Below are positions 48,496 through 57,856 of a DNA stretch of 64,000 nt, piece by piece; positions within the stretch are counted from its first letter, which is position 1; the number at the start of each line of letters is the position of its first letter. Both the position numbers and the translations under genes were made by a program. Source of the stretch: Acidobacteriota bacterium. GTDB taxonomy: Bacteria; Acidobacteriota; Thermoanaerobaculia; Multivoradales; Multivoraceae. The stretch spans positions 1 through 64,000 of the forward strand of contig QQVD01000048.1 in assembly GCA_003388555.1 (NCBI GenBank), read 5' to 3'. A model generated the notes under the pieces. That model made no database searches. It was not told the DNA's origin and saw only the letters and a program-made list of their open reading frames with translations.

Positions 48496-49314
48496 TCAAC
48501 TGGAGAGAGCGAAAATCCTGCGCGCTCCGTTCGCCACGATCAGGAAAACAAGCGCGCCGGCGATCAGATCTGGGACCGCAGACGAGGTGAACCAGACGAG
48601 TAGCGCCGCCAGGATCACGATTCCGTTGACCTTGATGTCGTTGGACGTGAAGATCCACGAGGCCTCGACGTGCGCTTCCCCGCGTTCTGTTTTGCTCAAG
48701 AGCCAGAGAGTCAGGACGTTCCCGGCGAGAGCGAGCAGCGCCACGACGACCATGGTGAGGACATCGGGCGGTTCCTCGTCCATCGCGAAGCGGCGTATGA
48801 CCTCGACGAGACCGAGAATCGCGAGACCGAGCTGCAGAAAGCCGCTGGAGCGCGCGAGCCGTTTCTTGCGTGCGACCGAACCGCCCACGGCGACCAGGCT
48901 CAGCGTGTAAACGAGCGCGTCGGCAAGCATGTCGAGGGAATCGGCCACCAGCCCCATCGAGCCCGAGACGAGACCGGCGGTCAACTCTCCGACGAAGAAG
49001 GTCGCGTTGATCGCGAGTGCCACCACGAGTGGTCTCCGCTCCTCGCTACCGGAAGCTGAGCCCGTGATGGCTGCTTCGGGCTCGACGACGTCGACTTCGT
49101 GTGCGATTTCGCGTGCGCCCAACCCGAGGGCCTCGAGCTCTTGGGTGATCGTGGTCCGGTCCCGACGGTGGTAGACCTCGAGGCGATGGCCCGAAAGGTC
49201 GAAGGCGAGACTTTCGATTCCCTCCCAGCCGCTCAGACGCATGCGAATCATCTGCTCCTCGGCCGCGCAATCCAACGCGGCGACATGATAGGTCGTTCGT
49301 TTCAGGGAACTCAC
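48496..49314 (-). CDS. Cation diffusion facilitator with N-terminal HMA-like domain
   Basis: Residues 1-75 form an HMA-like fold with an unusual metal motif (ALDCAAEEQMIRMRL) followed by a CDF membrane domain with the metal-site helices SMGLVADSLDMLADALVY and a later HVEASWIFTSNDIKVN. It should export Zn(II), Co(II) or Cd(II) to the periplasm, feeding the CzcCBA pump. The C-terminal cytoplasmic domain typical of CDF proteins is missing or very short. GTG at 49314 has AGGAAG well placed; GTG at 49320 is an alternative. Confidence 0.8.
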   Translation of the reverse strand: MSSLKRTTYHVAALDCAAEEQMIRMRLSGWEGIESLAFDLSGHRLEVYHRRDRTTITQELEALGLGAREIAHEVDVVEPEAAITGSASGSEERRPLVVALAINATFFVGELTAGLVSGSMGLVADSLDMLADALVYTLSLVAVGGSVARKKRLARSSGFLQLGLAILGLVEVIRRFAMDEEPPDVLTMVVVALLALAGNVLTLWLLSKTERGEAHVEASWIFTSNDIKVNGIVILAALLVWFTSSAVPDLIAGALVFLIVANGARRIFALSS

Positions 49315-49394
49315 AGGCACTTCCTCATGAGTTCCAAGAAACGACTTTCAAGTCATGGCGCAGCTGCGGCGCGGGAGCAGTCACCTGCCAACGC

Positions 49395-52300
49395 TCACCC
49401 ATCATCGTCTTGCTCCGGCTGAGTCTTCGCTTGCCCGGATCGGTCCTGCTGGTTGCTGATCGGTTCGCGACCGCTTCCTCTGGCGACCCATGAGTAGAGG
49501 GTCGGCAGCACCAGCAGCGTGAGCAGCGTAGAGGTGACGAGCCCTCCGATGACCACGGTAGCAAGCGGGCGCTGAACCTCTGCACCCGCGCTCGTCGCCA
49601 GTGCCATGGGCACGAAACCGAACGAAGCCACTAGGGCTGTCATCAGCACCGGGCGCAGACGGACCAGAGCGCCCGCTCGCGCCGCTTCGAGCGCGGCCCC
49701 TCCTCGCTCGTGCCGTTCGACGACGTACGAGATCAAGACCACTCCGTTGAGCACTGCGATGCCGAAGAGTGCAATGAAACCAACGCCGGCGGAGATCGAG
49801 AACGGGTATCCCCGAGCCGCCAGGGCCAGGAGGCCACCCGTGATCGCGAGGGGCACGTTGAGGTAGATCAAGGCCGCTAGCCGCGCCGACGCGAAGATGG
49901 TGTAGAGGAGCAGGAAGATCAAGACCAGGGCGAGCGGCACGAGCAGTGCCAGCCTTCGAGACGCCGACTCGAGGTTCTCGAACTGGCCGCCCCACTCCAG
50001 CGTCCAGCCGGCTGGGAGGTCGACTCCGGTCCGAACGGCTTCCTGCGCATCGGCAACGAACGAGCCCAGATCGCGCCCGCGAACGTTGGTCTCGACTGTG
50101 ATCTTGCGGCTGATGTTCTCTCGACTGATCTGCGCAGGTCCGTCCTCGATGGTGACCTCGGCCACCTGCGACAAGGGAACTAGCCGGGGTAGTCCGCCCG
50201 GCATCGCCGGAGGGGCAGCCACCCGCAGATCTCGGACCCGTTCGAGGTCCGATCGAATGGCGTCGTCGAAGCGGACCTGCAGCAGATAGCGCTGCTGGCC
50301 TTCGAGGACGACGCCGGCTGGAATCCCTCCGACTGCCTCGACGACCTGCAGAATCTCTTCGGCGTGAACACCGAGACGAGCTGCCGCCCGGCGGTCGATA
50401 CGGATGCGCATCATCGGCAGTCCGGCGGTCTGCTCCGCCTTCACGTCCGCAGCGCCGGGGATTCCCTGTAGAACGCCGACGATCTCGTTCGCGGTCTTGG
50501 CGAGCCCTTCCAAGTCGTCGCCGTAAATCTTGACGGCGACATCCGAGCGTACGCCGGAAATGAGCTCGGCGACTCGCAGTTCGATGGGCTGCGAGAAACT
50601 GAAGATCGCACCCGGCACCCGCTCGTTCATGGTCTCTTCCAGCGCCTCGACCAGTTCCTCCTTCGTGCCGAAGCGCCACTCGGCCTTCGGTCGCAGCATG
50701 AGGTAGGTATCGCTGATCTCGACACCCATCGGGTCGGTTGCGATTTCCGGCCGGCCGGTGCGCGAGACGATCGTGCGCACCTCGGTGCCGAACTCCTCCA
50801 GAACAACGCGCTCCGCTTCGGTCGAAATCTCATTGGACTGTTCCAGCGAGATCGATGGCAGACGCCAAATCTGCATGGCGATCGCTCCTTCGTCGAGTCG
50901 AGGGATGAACTCCGCACCCATGAACGGGACGAGCAGGAGGCTCGCGAGGAACACTCCCAGTGCGACACCGACGGTCACACGCCTGTGCGCGAGCGACTTG
51001 TCGAGGACCGGTACGTAGATTCGCTTGGCCCAGCGGAACAGCATCGGTTCCTTCTCGGAGACGTTCTTGAGGAACAGGCTCGCGAGCACGGGCATGAGCG
51101 TCAGGGCGAGCGCCAGCGAGGCAGCCAGAGCGAACACCACCGTCATCGCCATCGGCCGGAACATTTTTCCTTCGACCCCGCGAAGCGCGAGGATCGGCAG
51201 GTAGACGATGATGATGATGCCGACCGCGAAGACCACGGGTCTTGCGACCTGATGGGCTGCCGAACGCACCTTCTCGAGATGCGGCACCGAATCGTCTTTG
51301 CGGCGCTCGTGGAGCGTGCGGACGATGTTCTCGATCATCACCACCGACCCATCGACGATGAGGCCGAAGTCGATGGCGCCGAGGCTCATCAGGTTGCCCG
51401 AAATGCCGGCGTTCTTCATCACGATGAACGCAGCGAGCATCGAGAACGGAATGGCCGACGCGACGATCAGGCCGCCGCGCAGGTTCCCGAGCAGAAGGAG
51501 CAGCACGAGGATGACGAGGAGCCCGCCTTCGCCCAGGTTCTTTGCGACCGTCTTGATCGTTCTGCGCACCAGGTCGGTCCGGTCGTAGTAGGTGTCGATG
51601 GTGACCCCGTCGGGCAGTGTGCTTTCGATCTGATCCATCTTCTCCTTCACCCGATCGACCACAACGCGAGAGTTCTCGCCCATCAGCATGAGAGCGATCC
51701 CGACGACCGCTTCGCCCCGCCCGTCGCGGGTCACGGCTCCTTGTCGAATCAACGGTGCGAGTTCTACGGTGCCGACGTCGTCGACGGTGACGGGGGTTCC
51801 GTCGGCGTCGTTGGCGAGGACGACGCGACCCAAATCTTCGAGGTTCTCGATCAGCGCCTCGCCGCGGATCAGGTACTGCTCACCCTCGTGCGCGATGTAG
51901 CCGCCGCCGACGGCACGATTGCTCGACCGCACCGCGTCCAGCACGGCTCCGACCGAGAGCCCGTAGGACGTGAGAGCCGCGGGATCGAGCGTCACCTGGT
52001 ACGTCCTCAGCATGCCGCCAAAGGAGTTGACCTCGACGATCCCGGGCACCGAGCGGAGCTGATAATTGATGAACCAGTCGAGGATGGAGCGCAGTTCCAT
52101 CGGGCTGTAACAAGCATCCGTGTCGGGAGCATCGCTCGGGCACGGGTTCTCCGCCCGCACCTCGAATTGGTAGATCTCACCCAGCCCGGTGGAGATCGGT
52201 CCCATTGCCGGCTCGCCGTAGCCTTCGGGGATGGCCTCGCGCGCTTCGCTCAGACGCTCGGAGACGAGCTGCCTGGCCCAGTAGATGTCGGTCCCCTCCT

Positions 52301-52592
52301 GGAACACGAGGGTCACCGCCGAGAGGCCGAACTTGGAGACCGAGCGCAGTTCCTCGATCCGCGGAAGACCACTCATCGCGGTCTCCACCGGAAAGGTGAC
52401 AAAACGCTCGACTTCTTCGGGAGCGAGACCGGGGGAGTTGGTTAGGACCTGGACCTGGACGTTGGTCACGTCCGGCACGGCGTCGATTGGTAGCTGCAGC
52501 ATGGCGCGCACGCCCAGCACGGCAATGAGCAGCCATAGGACGACCACCAAGAGACGATGGTCGAGGGAGAAATCGATGATGCGTCGGATCAT
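49395..52592 (-). CDS. czcA: Heavy-metal RND pump (CzcA-like)
   Basis: The 1065-residue protein has standard RND length. It opens with MIRRIIDFSLDHRLLVVVLW and keeps the TM4 proton-relay pattern DFGLIVDGSVVMIEN with both Asp and the Glu, as in CzcA. GAGGAG precedes the ATG at 52592. It transports divalent cations such as Zn, Co or Cd across the envelope with the CzcB and CzcC proteins encoded upstream. Confidence 0.9.
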   Translation of the reverse strand: MIRRIIDFSLDHRLLVVVLWLLIAVLGVRAMLQLPIDAVPDVTNVQVQVLTNSPGLAPEEVERFVTFPVETAMSGLPRIEELRSVSKFGLSAVTLVFQEGTDIYWARQLVSERLSEAREAIPEGYGEPAMGPISTGLGEIYQFEVRAENPCPSDAPDTDACYSPMELRSILDWFINYQLRSVPGIVEVNSFGGMLRTYQVTLDPAALTSYGLSVGAVLDAVRSSNRAVGGGYIAHEGEQYLIRGEALIENLEDLGRVVLANDADGTPVTVDDVGTVELAPLIRQGAVTRDGRGEAVVGIALMLMGENSRVVVDRVKEKMDQIESTLPDGVTIDTYYDRTDLVRRTIKTVAKNLGEGGLLVILVLLLLLGNLRGGLIVASAIPFSMLAAFIVMKNAGISGNLMSLGAIDFGLIVDGSVVMIENIVRTLHERRKDDSVPHLEKVRSAAHQVARPVVFAVGIIIIVYLPILALRGVEGKMFRPMAMTVVFALAASLALALTLMPVLASLFLKNVSEKEPMLFRWAKRIYVPVLDKSLAHRRVTVGVALGVFLASLLLVPFMGAEFIPRLDEGAIAMQIWRLPSISLEQSNEISTEAERVVLEEFGTEVRTIVSRTGRPEIATDPMGVEISDTYLMLRPKAEWRFGTKEELVEALEETMNERVPGAIFSFSQPIELRVAELISGVRSDVAVKIYGDDLEGLAKTANEIVGVLQGIPGAADVKAEQTAGLPMMRIRIDRRAAARLGVHAEEILQVVEAVGGIPAGVVLEGQQRYLLQVRFDDAIRSDLERVRDLRVAAPPAMPGGLPRLVPLSQVAEVTIEDGPAQISRENISRKITVETNVRGRDLGSFVADAQEAVRTGVDLPAGWTLEWGGQFENLESASRRLALLVPLALVLIFLLLYTIFASARLAALIYLNVPLAITGGLLALAARGYPFSISAGVGFIALFGIAVLNGVVLISYVVERHERGGAALEAARAGALVRLRPVLMTALVASFGFVPMALATSAGAEVQRPLATVVIGGLVTSTLLTLLVLPTLYSWVARGSGREPISNQQDRSGQAKTQPEQDDDG

Positions 52593-52602
52593 GGTCGTCT
52601 CC

Positions 52603-53853
52603 TCAGTGCCCGTGCTCGCCGCCGAGCTCGTCGCGGGCGAGTTCCGATTTGAGGACGAATGCTCCTTCGCTGACGACTTCCATGCCCGCTTCGAGCCCGG
52701 ACAGAATCTCCACCCACTCGCCTTCCCGACGGCCGACCTCAACGGGTCGAGCGTCGAATCGGCCGTTTCCGAGTGGCACGAATGCGATTTCCCGGCCTTC
52801 TGCGCGGACGACGGCTGCCGAGGGCACCACCAAGCTCTCGGTGCCGTCCGTGTGCGGGTCGCTCAGCCGCACGCTGGCGAACATCCCTGGTCGCAACAGT
52901 CGGGCGGGATTGGCTGCGTCGATTCGCGCGCGGACCGTGCGCGTTTCTGTCGCCACATCGGGAGAGAGGTAGGAAACCTCGCCGGCAAAGACCCGATCGG
53001 GGTATGCGTCCACACGCACCTCGACCTCGTCGCCTTCGTGCACCTTGGCGAGGTCGCGTTCGAAGACGTCGATCCAGATCCATACGTTGCTCAGGTCCGC
53101 GATGGTGAAGAGGTTGTCCGAAGGACTCACCAGCTCACCGATCGTCACGTGCCGTTCGACAATTCGACCGGAGATGGGAGCGCGCACCGGGAGAGAAGAG
53201 GCCCTGAGGTCTCCCGCTTCGAGTCCATCGATCTGACCACCAGACAGGCCGAAGAGCCGTAGCGTCTCGCGTGCGCTTTGCCGGATCGCCTCGGCCTCGA
53301 GAAACTCGGCCTTGGCATCGAGCACTTCTCTCTGTGAGGTGATCCGGTCTTCGTAGAGCTTCTGCTCCCGCTCGTAGGTTTCGCGCGTCACGCTCTCGCG
53401 GCTGCGGGCGGCGAGGTATTGCGCTTTCGCCTCGCCCAGCTCAACCGAGTCGATTGTCACCAGAGTGTTGCCGCGTGAGACCTCGTCTCCAAGGTTTGCC
53501 TGGACATTGATGACCCGACCCGGAATGCGGGGACTGACGTGAGCCCGGAGACTCTGTTCGTAGTCGACCTGACCGGTCGTTTCGAGCTGGGGCCGCAGTG
53601 GTCGGTACTCGACGAGCGCATACTCGATCTCTACTGCTTCCAGCTTTGCCGGCGTCAGCTCGACAACGCCTTCATCGTGCGGGTTCTCACCCTCTTCGTG
53701 GTTTGCGTCGGCGTGCTTTTCTCCACTTTCCGCGCCTATCGACTCTCGCGAAGGTGCGCAAGCAATGGCGAGGGCGAAGAGGACCAGGAACAGGAAGGTC
53801 CCGGCGGTAGCAGCGGCAGTCGTCGGTCCTTGGTGTCGAAGAGTCTGCATCAT
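52603..53853 (-). CDS. czcB: RND adaptor (CzcB-like), probable lipoprotein
   Basis: N-terminal hydrophobic segment ends in ALAIACAPS, a likely lipobox. An acidic, His-containing linker (KHADANHEEGENPHDEG) is followed by lipoyl, hairpin and barrel domains (IPGRVINVQANLGDEVSRGN; APISGRIVERHVTIGE). The protein ends DELGGEHGH. It couples CzcA to CzcC and may bind metal through the His-rich tail. Overlaps czcC by 4 bases. Confidence 0.88.
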   Translation of the reverse strand: MMQTLRHQGPTTAAATAGTFLFLVLFALAIACAPSRESIGAESGEKHADANHEEGENPHDEGVVELTPAKLEAVEIEYALVEYRPLRPQLETTGQVDYEQSLRAHVSPRIPGRVINVQANLGDEVSRGNTLVTIDSVELGEAKAQYLAARSRESVTRETYEREQKLYEDRITSQREVLDAKAEFLEAEAIRQSARETLRLFGLSGGQIDGLEAGDLRASSLPVRAPISGRIVERHVTIGELVSPSDNLFTIADLSNVWIWIDVFERDLAKVHEGDEVEVRVDAYPDRVFAGEVSYLSPDVATETRTVRARIDAANPARLLRPGMFASVRLSDPHTDGTESLVVPSAAVVRAEGREIAFVPLGNGRFDARPVEVGRREGEWVEILSGLEAGMEVVSEGAFVLKSELARDELGGEHGH

Positions 53854-55151
53854 GAATCTCCAGAGGCCGAATCGTTGGCCCGTGTATTCGGAATTGGGGT
53901 CCCAACGGCCAGGCGAAGGTCAGAGCGCGCCTCGGCGAGGTCGAGCTGCGCGTCGACGAAGAGGCGTTGTGCTTCGACCAGCTCGCGACGGAGGACGAGG
54001 ACGTCTGCCGCGTTCACCTTGCCGGCTTCCAGCGCGGTCTCGAGAAGCTCGAGACTCTCCTCGAGAGTGCCCACGACCAGCGACTCCAGGCCGGTGACCG
54101 CGTTGGCTGCGGCGACATAGCGGGCGTGGGCGTCGACGACTGAGCGGCGCACCGCAAGCTCGGCGCGGTCCAGCTCAGCTTCAGCCTGCGCAGACTCGGC
54201 AAGTGCCGCTTGGATAGCGCCCTGGTTGCGGTCGAACAGAGGGATTGCGATTCCGATCGTTCCTCCGAGGATGTCGTCACCCTCCTCGCGACGGCTGAAG
54301 AGACTGGCGCGGAGATTCGGGCGTGCCTTGCGTCGTTCGAGCTCGACGCGGCGTCGCGCGGCCTCGACCGAACGTTGCCGTGCAACGAGGTCGGGGCGCG
54401 AAGCCGTCGCGCGCGCGACCAGGGCTTCGAGCGACGGTAGCTCCCGGCGTGCGGGTCGCTCACTCGCGACTGGCACGAGTGGGCGAGCTGGGTCCACGCC
54501 GATCACCTCGGCGAGATCGGCACGGGCGACGGCGCGCTGCGCGAGAGCGACCTCCACTCGTTGACGGCCTCGCGCCGCAGCTGCCCGAGCCAGGTTCAGG
54601 TCGAGTTGGGTGCCCGCGCCGGCTTCGAGCCGTCGCTCCTCGAAGGTGAGGAGATGCTCGGCCAGTGCCTGTTCCGACGCGGCGATGGCGACACGGCGCT
54701 CCTCGGCGACGGCTCGGGCAAAAGCGCGCTCGACCCGGTTCACGAGCTGCAGCTCGGCGTAGCGGAAGTCTTCCTCGGCGGACTGCAGAAGTGCCTCGGC
54801 GGTGGCGATCCGTCTCCCGCGTTGGCCGCCGGTTTCGATCTCCTGGCCGATCTCGACTCCGCGATCGGTGGTCGAGTCACCTCCACCGGAGCGGTCGGCT
54901 CCTGTCAGGCTGAGTTGTGGGTTGTGCGGGTACGTACGGGCTCGAGTCTGATCCGCGCGGGCGAGCTCGAGCGTCGCCTGCGCGTTCCGGAGTGCCGGGC
55001 TCTCGCCCCGTGCCTTCTCCAACGCTTGCTCGAGCGTGATGGTGGTAGGGGTGTTGTGTTCAGGGGCTGAGGTCTGGGCAGACGCCGTCGCGGTGGTCGA
55101 GACGACCACCAACAACGCCTTCACCCAGACCAGTCTGGGACTGCGTGGCAT
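53850..55151 (-). CDS. czcC: TolC-family outer-membrane channel (CzcC-like)
   Basis: Start at 55151 with GGAGGA 7 bases upstream and a signal peptide ending at SAQ. The body contains two helical-hairpin halves with long coiled coils (VERAFARAVAEERRVAIAAS; SLELLETALEAGKVNAADVL). It forms the outer-membrane exit of the Czc pump and overlaps czcB by 4 bases. Confidence 0.88.
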   Translation of the reverse strand: MPRSPRLVWVKALLVVVSTTATASAQTSAPEHNTPTTITLEQALEKARGESPALRNAQATLELARADQTRARTYPHNPQLSLTGADRSGGGDSTTDRGVEIGQEIETGGQRGRRIATAEALLQSAEEDFRYAELQLVNRVERAFARAVAEERRVAIAASEQALAEHLLTFEERRLEAGAGTQLDLNLARAAAARGRQRVEVALAQRAVARADLAEVIGVDPARPLVPVASERPARRELPSLEALVARATASRPDLVARQRSVEAARRRVELERRKARPNLRASLFSRREEGDDILGGTIGIAIPLFDRNQGAIQAALAESAQAEAELDRAELAVRRSVVDAHARYVAAANAVTGLESLVVGTLEESLELLETALEAGKVNAADVLVLRRELVEAQRLFVDAQLDLAEARSDLRLAVGTPIPNTRANDSASGDS

Positions 55152-55282
55152 GCGTGATTCCTCCCTCGCCGGATCGGCGAGAGCCATGGCAAGAACGAGG
55201 TGCGCGATCACACCTCGACTCGAAGGTCGCTGTCCGGGGCGGAGGCTCCGCTAGAGGGAGAGCTCCAGCTCCGCCCCGGGAC

Positions 55283-55615
55283 CTAGGCTTGGGGAGGACG
55301 CAACAGGCCGGCTAGGAACGGCTCGGCCGGCGGAGTCGTCGCCCGTCCACTCTGTCGAGCGCCCGCCGCTGGATCGAAGGCGTCAGGTTGACGGACCAGC
55401 TCAGTCGGGGGCGAGTGGTGGCAGCCGCACAGATGGAAGGTGCCGGAGCAGCCGTGCTCGTCGCCCTCGGGTGCGTGGTCTTCACCCTGCTCGATCGCGT
55501 GTGCTGTGTGGCCCGACACCGCAAGGTGCCATACGTTTTCCGCGAACTCGTTGAGACCCGGCGTCAGGGACCAAATGAGGACGGCCACGAGGAGTTGTGC
55601 GGGGGCGAAGCGCAT
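55283..55615 (-). CDS. Small exported His/Cys-rich protein upstream of czcC
   Basis: The start at 55615 gives a signal peptide (FAPAQLLVAVLIWSLTPG). The mature part has AVSGHTAHAIEQ, an acidic stretch and GCSGTFHLCGCHHSPPTE, a His/Cys cluster suited to metal binding. Proteins of this kind commonly precede czcC genes in Proteobacteria and Acidobacteriota. It is the first gene of the Czc operon. Confidence 0.65.
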   Translation of the reverse strand: MRFAPAQLLVAVLIWSLTPGLNEFAENVWHLAVSGHTAHAIEQGEDHAPEGDEHGCSGTFHLCGCHHSPPTELVRQPDAFDPAAGARQSGRATTPPAEPFLAGLLRPPQA

Positions 55616-55759
55616 CTTGGGATCATAGCAGGAGGACTGACCGACGAGGACCCAAACTCGCTCGCCCACCGTGGGACCACGGCGGTTCCACGAGGTCCAG
55701 ATCGCGCGTGCTAGCCTGCTAGCTAGTAGTAACTCAAACAGCAGGAGGTCGAGTCGAAA

Positions 55760-56716
55760 ATGGGGGAACTGATCGCAGAGGCGGAACTGCGTGACATGGT
55801 ATGCCTTGAAGACGAAGGATCCAGTGAGCACATCATCTTCCGTGGATCGCACGACTGCCTTGAAGGCATTAAGTATGACTTCCGGTTTGGTGGGCGCTTC
55901 CTGAAGGCGGTCCACGGAGAGCGAGAGGTAACGGTAGACCAGTTCCCGCCAGGTGAAACCTCCAGTTTCGCCGTACAGCCCGGGGAAACTGTGTTCGTGC
56001 TAAGCCAAGAGCGATTGCAGCTTCCTCGAGACATAAAGGCTGAGCTGAGTCACAAGCGAAAACTCGCTCACGAGGGGGTCCTGGTGATGGGCGGGTTCTG
56101 CGTCGACCCGCTCTACCGAGGTGTTTTGATCTTCGGGATTCACAACATCAGTTCCGAGCCGTTCATTCTGGAGCCTGGGAAGAAGCTAATCGCGGCGCAG
56201 TTCTACCGGCTCGATGAGAGTGAGATTGATCCGGATGCGCGAGCGCCCGAGCCGATGAACTCGTTTCCTCGCGACATCGTTCGTTCGATCCAGCGCTTTG
56301 CTGGAGCGTCCACACGGGCAATCGACCGCAAACTCATTGAGTTGGAGGCGGCGGTGGCGGCGATGCGAGAGGATCTTCGGCAGCGAGAAGAGTGGTTCGA
56401 CGATATGAAGGACATCGTGACGGGGCTACAGACGTCCATTCACGATCTGACCGGCACGATCCAAGCTGAGCGAGAGCAGCGCCTGGCGGGCGAAGACCGC
56501 CTTTCGAAGGCCGTTGTGTCCGTCGGGGAACGAGCACACTCACTCGACACACGGATGAAAATCATCTACGCGGTGTCGGCGGTGATCTTCGTAGTGGTTT
56601 CTGGCGTAATCATCTTCCTGATGGTTGAGGGGATCAAGAGTCTTGGTTCTGAGGACAGCGACGCTCGGGCGGCAACTCCGCAGTCGACAACGGCAACTCC
56701 GGCCAACTCACCATAG
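55760..56716 (+). CDS. Membrane-anchored dUTPase/dCTP-deaminase-fold protein
   Basis: Residues 20-152 follow the pattern of the dUTPase superfamily: LPRDIKAELSHKRKL, GGFCVDPLYRGVLIFGIHN (D116 at the place of the catalytic Asp of dUTPase) and ILEPGKKLIAAQFYRL. The Glu of dCTP deaminase is absent. A coiled-coil region (185-260) and one membrane helix (267-289) follow, so the enzyme-like head would be cytoplasmic and tethered. The RSG-type motif is degenerate, so activity is uncertain. It is divergent from the Czc operon and begins the mobility/defence-like section. Confidence 0.65.
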   Translation: MGELIAEAELRDMVCLEDEGSSEHIIFRGSHDCLEGIKYDFRFGGRFLKAVHGEREVTVDQFPPGETSSFAVQPGETVFVLSQERLQLPRDIKAELSHKRKLAHEGVLVMGGFCVDPLYRGVLIFGIHNISSEPFILEPGKKLIAAQFYRLDESEIDPDARAPEPMNSFPRDIVRSIQRFAGASTRAIDRKLIELEAAVAAMREDLRQREEWFDDMKDIVTGLQTSIHDLTGTIQAEREQRLAGEDRLSKAVVSVGERAHSLDTRMKIIYAVSAVIFVVVSGVIIFLMVEGIKSLGSEDSDARAATPQSTTATPANSP

Positions 56717-56721
56717 GAAAA

Positions 56722-56746
56722 GCGGCAGAAGCTTAGCTTCCACCGC
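56722..56746. terminator. Hairpin between convergent genes
   Basis: GCGG-CA-GAAGC (56722-56732) pairs with GCTTC-CA-CCGC (56736-56746) across a 3-nt loop. On the minus strand it is followed by TTTT, so it suits the small gene at 56753-56926; it may also end the dUTPase-fold gene. Confidence 0.5.
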
Positions 56747-56752
56747 GTAGTT

Positions 56753-56926
56753 CTACTCGCGTATCGGCGAGAAGATCAGGACCGCTCCAAGAGAGGCGAT
56801 GCACGATGCGACACCTGCTCCGAGGAGAGCTGTTGCCCTCGGTGAGGGGCTAGCGAGAAAGAACAGGGCACACCACAGAGCCAGAATCTGGCAGAAGAGA
56901 AGCAATAGCGCTGATCGCTGCTTCAT
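56753..56926 (-). CDS. 57-residue two-helix membrane protein
   Basis: GGAGGT lies 8 bases before the ATG. The product has two membrane helices (ALLLLFCQILALWCALFFLA and ALLGAGVASCIASLGAVLIF) and a short tail. No family recognised. The longer open frame upstream lacks a start signal. Confidence 0.55.
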   Translation of the reverse strand: MKQRSALLLLFCQILALWCALFFLASPSPRATALLGAGVASCIASLGAVLIFSPIRE

Positions 56927-57416
56927 CGGTAGAGACCTCCAGTGTTGAGTCGCGGCGTAAATTAAGCGTAACATCGCCTCGCTTGGGTACACAACACGCC
57001 TTATCCACAGGTCGGTCCAGGAGCGGACACCTAAGAGTCGAAGTTCGAGTGGCGAGAAGCGGTCAGGTCGCCGTCTCAACCAGCACGCGAAGGTTCCTGA
57101 GTAGCTGCCGCTGGACGCCATTGTTCGATTCTCCCCATGCCTCGCCGATTGCCCGAATCGCGCTGCCCAGTTGCCATGGTAGGACTGGATGTCCGTGTTC
57201 CTGTGCAAACTTGTCCTGGACTCGATGAACTTCACTGGTCGCATTCTTCGGCACCCGCACGACGGTGGTGCGGCGACTACTCTCGCTTCGGACTTGATCG
57301 ATCCAGCTTATCTACGCTTCTCTGACGGAACGCTCTATTGGTTTACAGAGGCGTACGATGAGACGGCCACACTATGGTTCTTGATCGCTGAGTAGAAGGC
57401 GGCCACCGTAGCGGCA
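56927..57416. other. Low-information stretch before the direct repeat
   Basis: No confident gene. A minus-strand frame at 57063-57260 (GTG start) encodes a plausible soluble 65-residue helical protein with QDKFAQEHGHPVLPWQLGSA but no ribosome binding site, and a plus-strand frame at 57189-57395 overlaps it. Either could be a remnant of a decayed gene. Confidence 0.3.
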
Positions 57417-57721
57417 GGCACGACGAGCACCTACATCCAGTGAGTACCAACCCGCCTCGAGTGATGTCGAGTCAGCTGATCGAGATTCCAGCGACAAAGC
57501 AGTTCATGCAGTCGAGATCCGAGAACGGACTCGCCGAGCAGTACCCGGATTTCAAGGTGCGTCAGCAAGAGTACTGCAAGGAAGTGGCTCGGGCGATCAT
57601 TGACGACATCAAAGATCGTCGTTCTGACGACGCTCTTCCTCACGACGAATGGCCTCGTCGATGGTCAGCCGGGCGAGGTGTTTCGGGCACAAAGTTCGAG
57701 AACCGCCACGATCCGGTGCAC
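57417..57721 (+). repeat. Copy A of a 305-bp direct repeat carrying a truncated RHH gene
   Basis: This segment aligns without gaps to 59972-60276; I count about 18 differences by eye. It contains the C-terminal two thirds of the RHH protein without its DNA-binding N-terminus, and its stop codon (TAG) has become TGG. On the opposite strand it also holds the last codons of the serine recombinase. It is therefore a duplicated, non-functional fragment. Confidence 0.75.
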
Positions 57722-57856
57722 ACCGATGCCGTTTCCGGCACCAAACACGCCCTAGCACCGCTCAGCTGAGCGGTGTTAGATCGTTGTCCGCGGGAGTATT
57801 ACTTTGCTCGCTGAGGTCGTGTTGCGTGAGTACCTGCAGAGACGTATTCTGAAGGC

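Noticed and set aside
50985-52445. 486-codon plus-strand frame rich in His, Asp and Arg
   Set aside because: Antisense to czcA; composition is that of a shadow frame.
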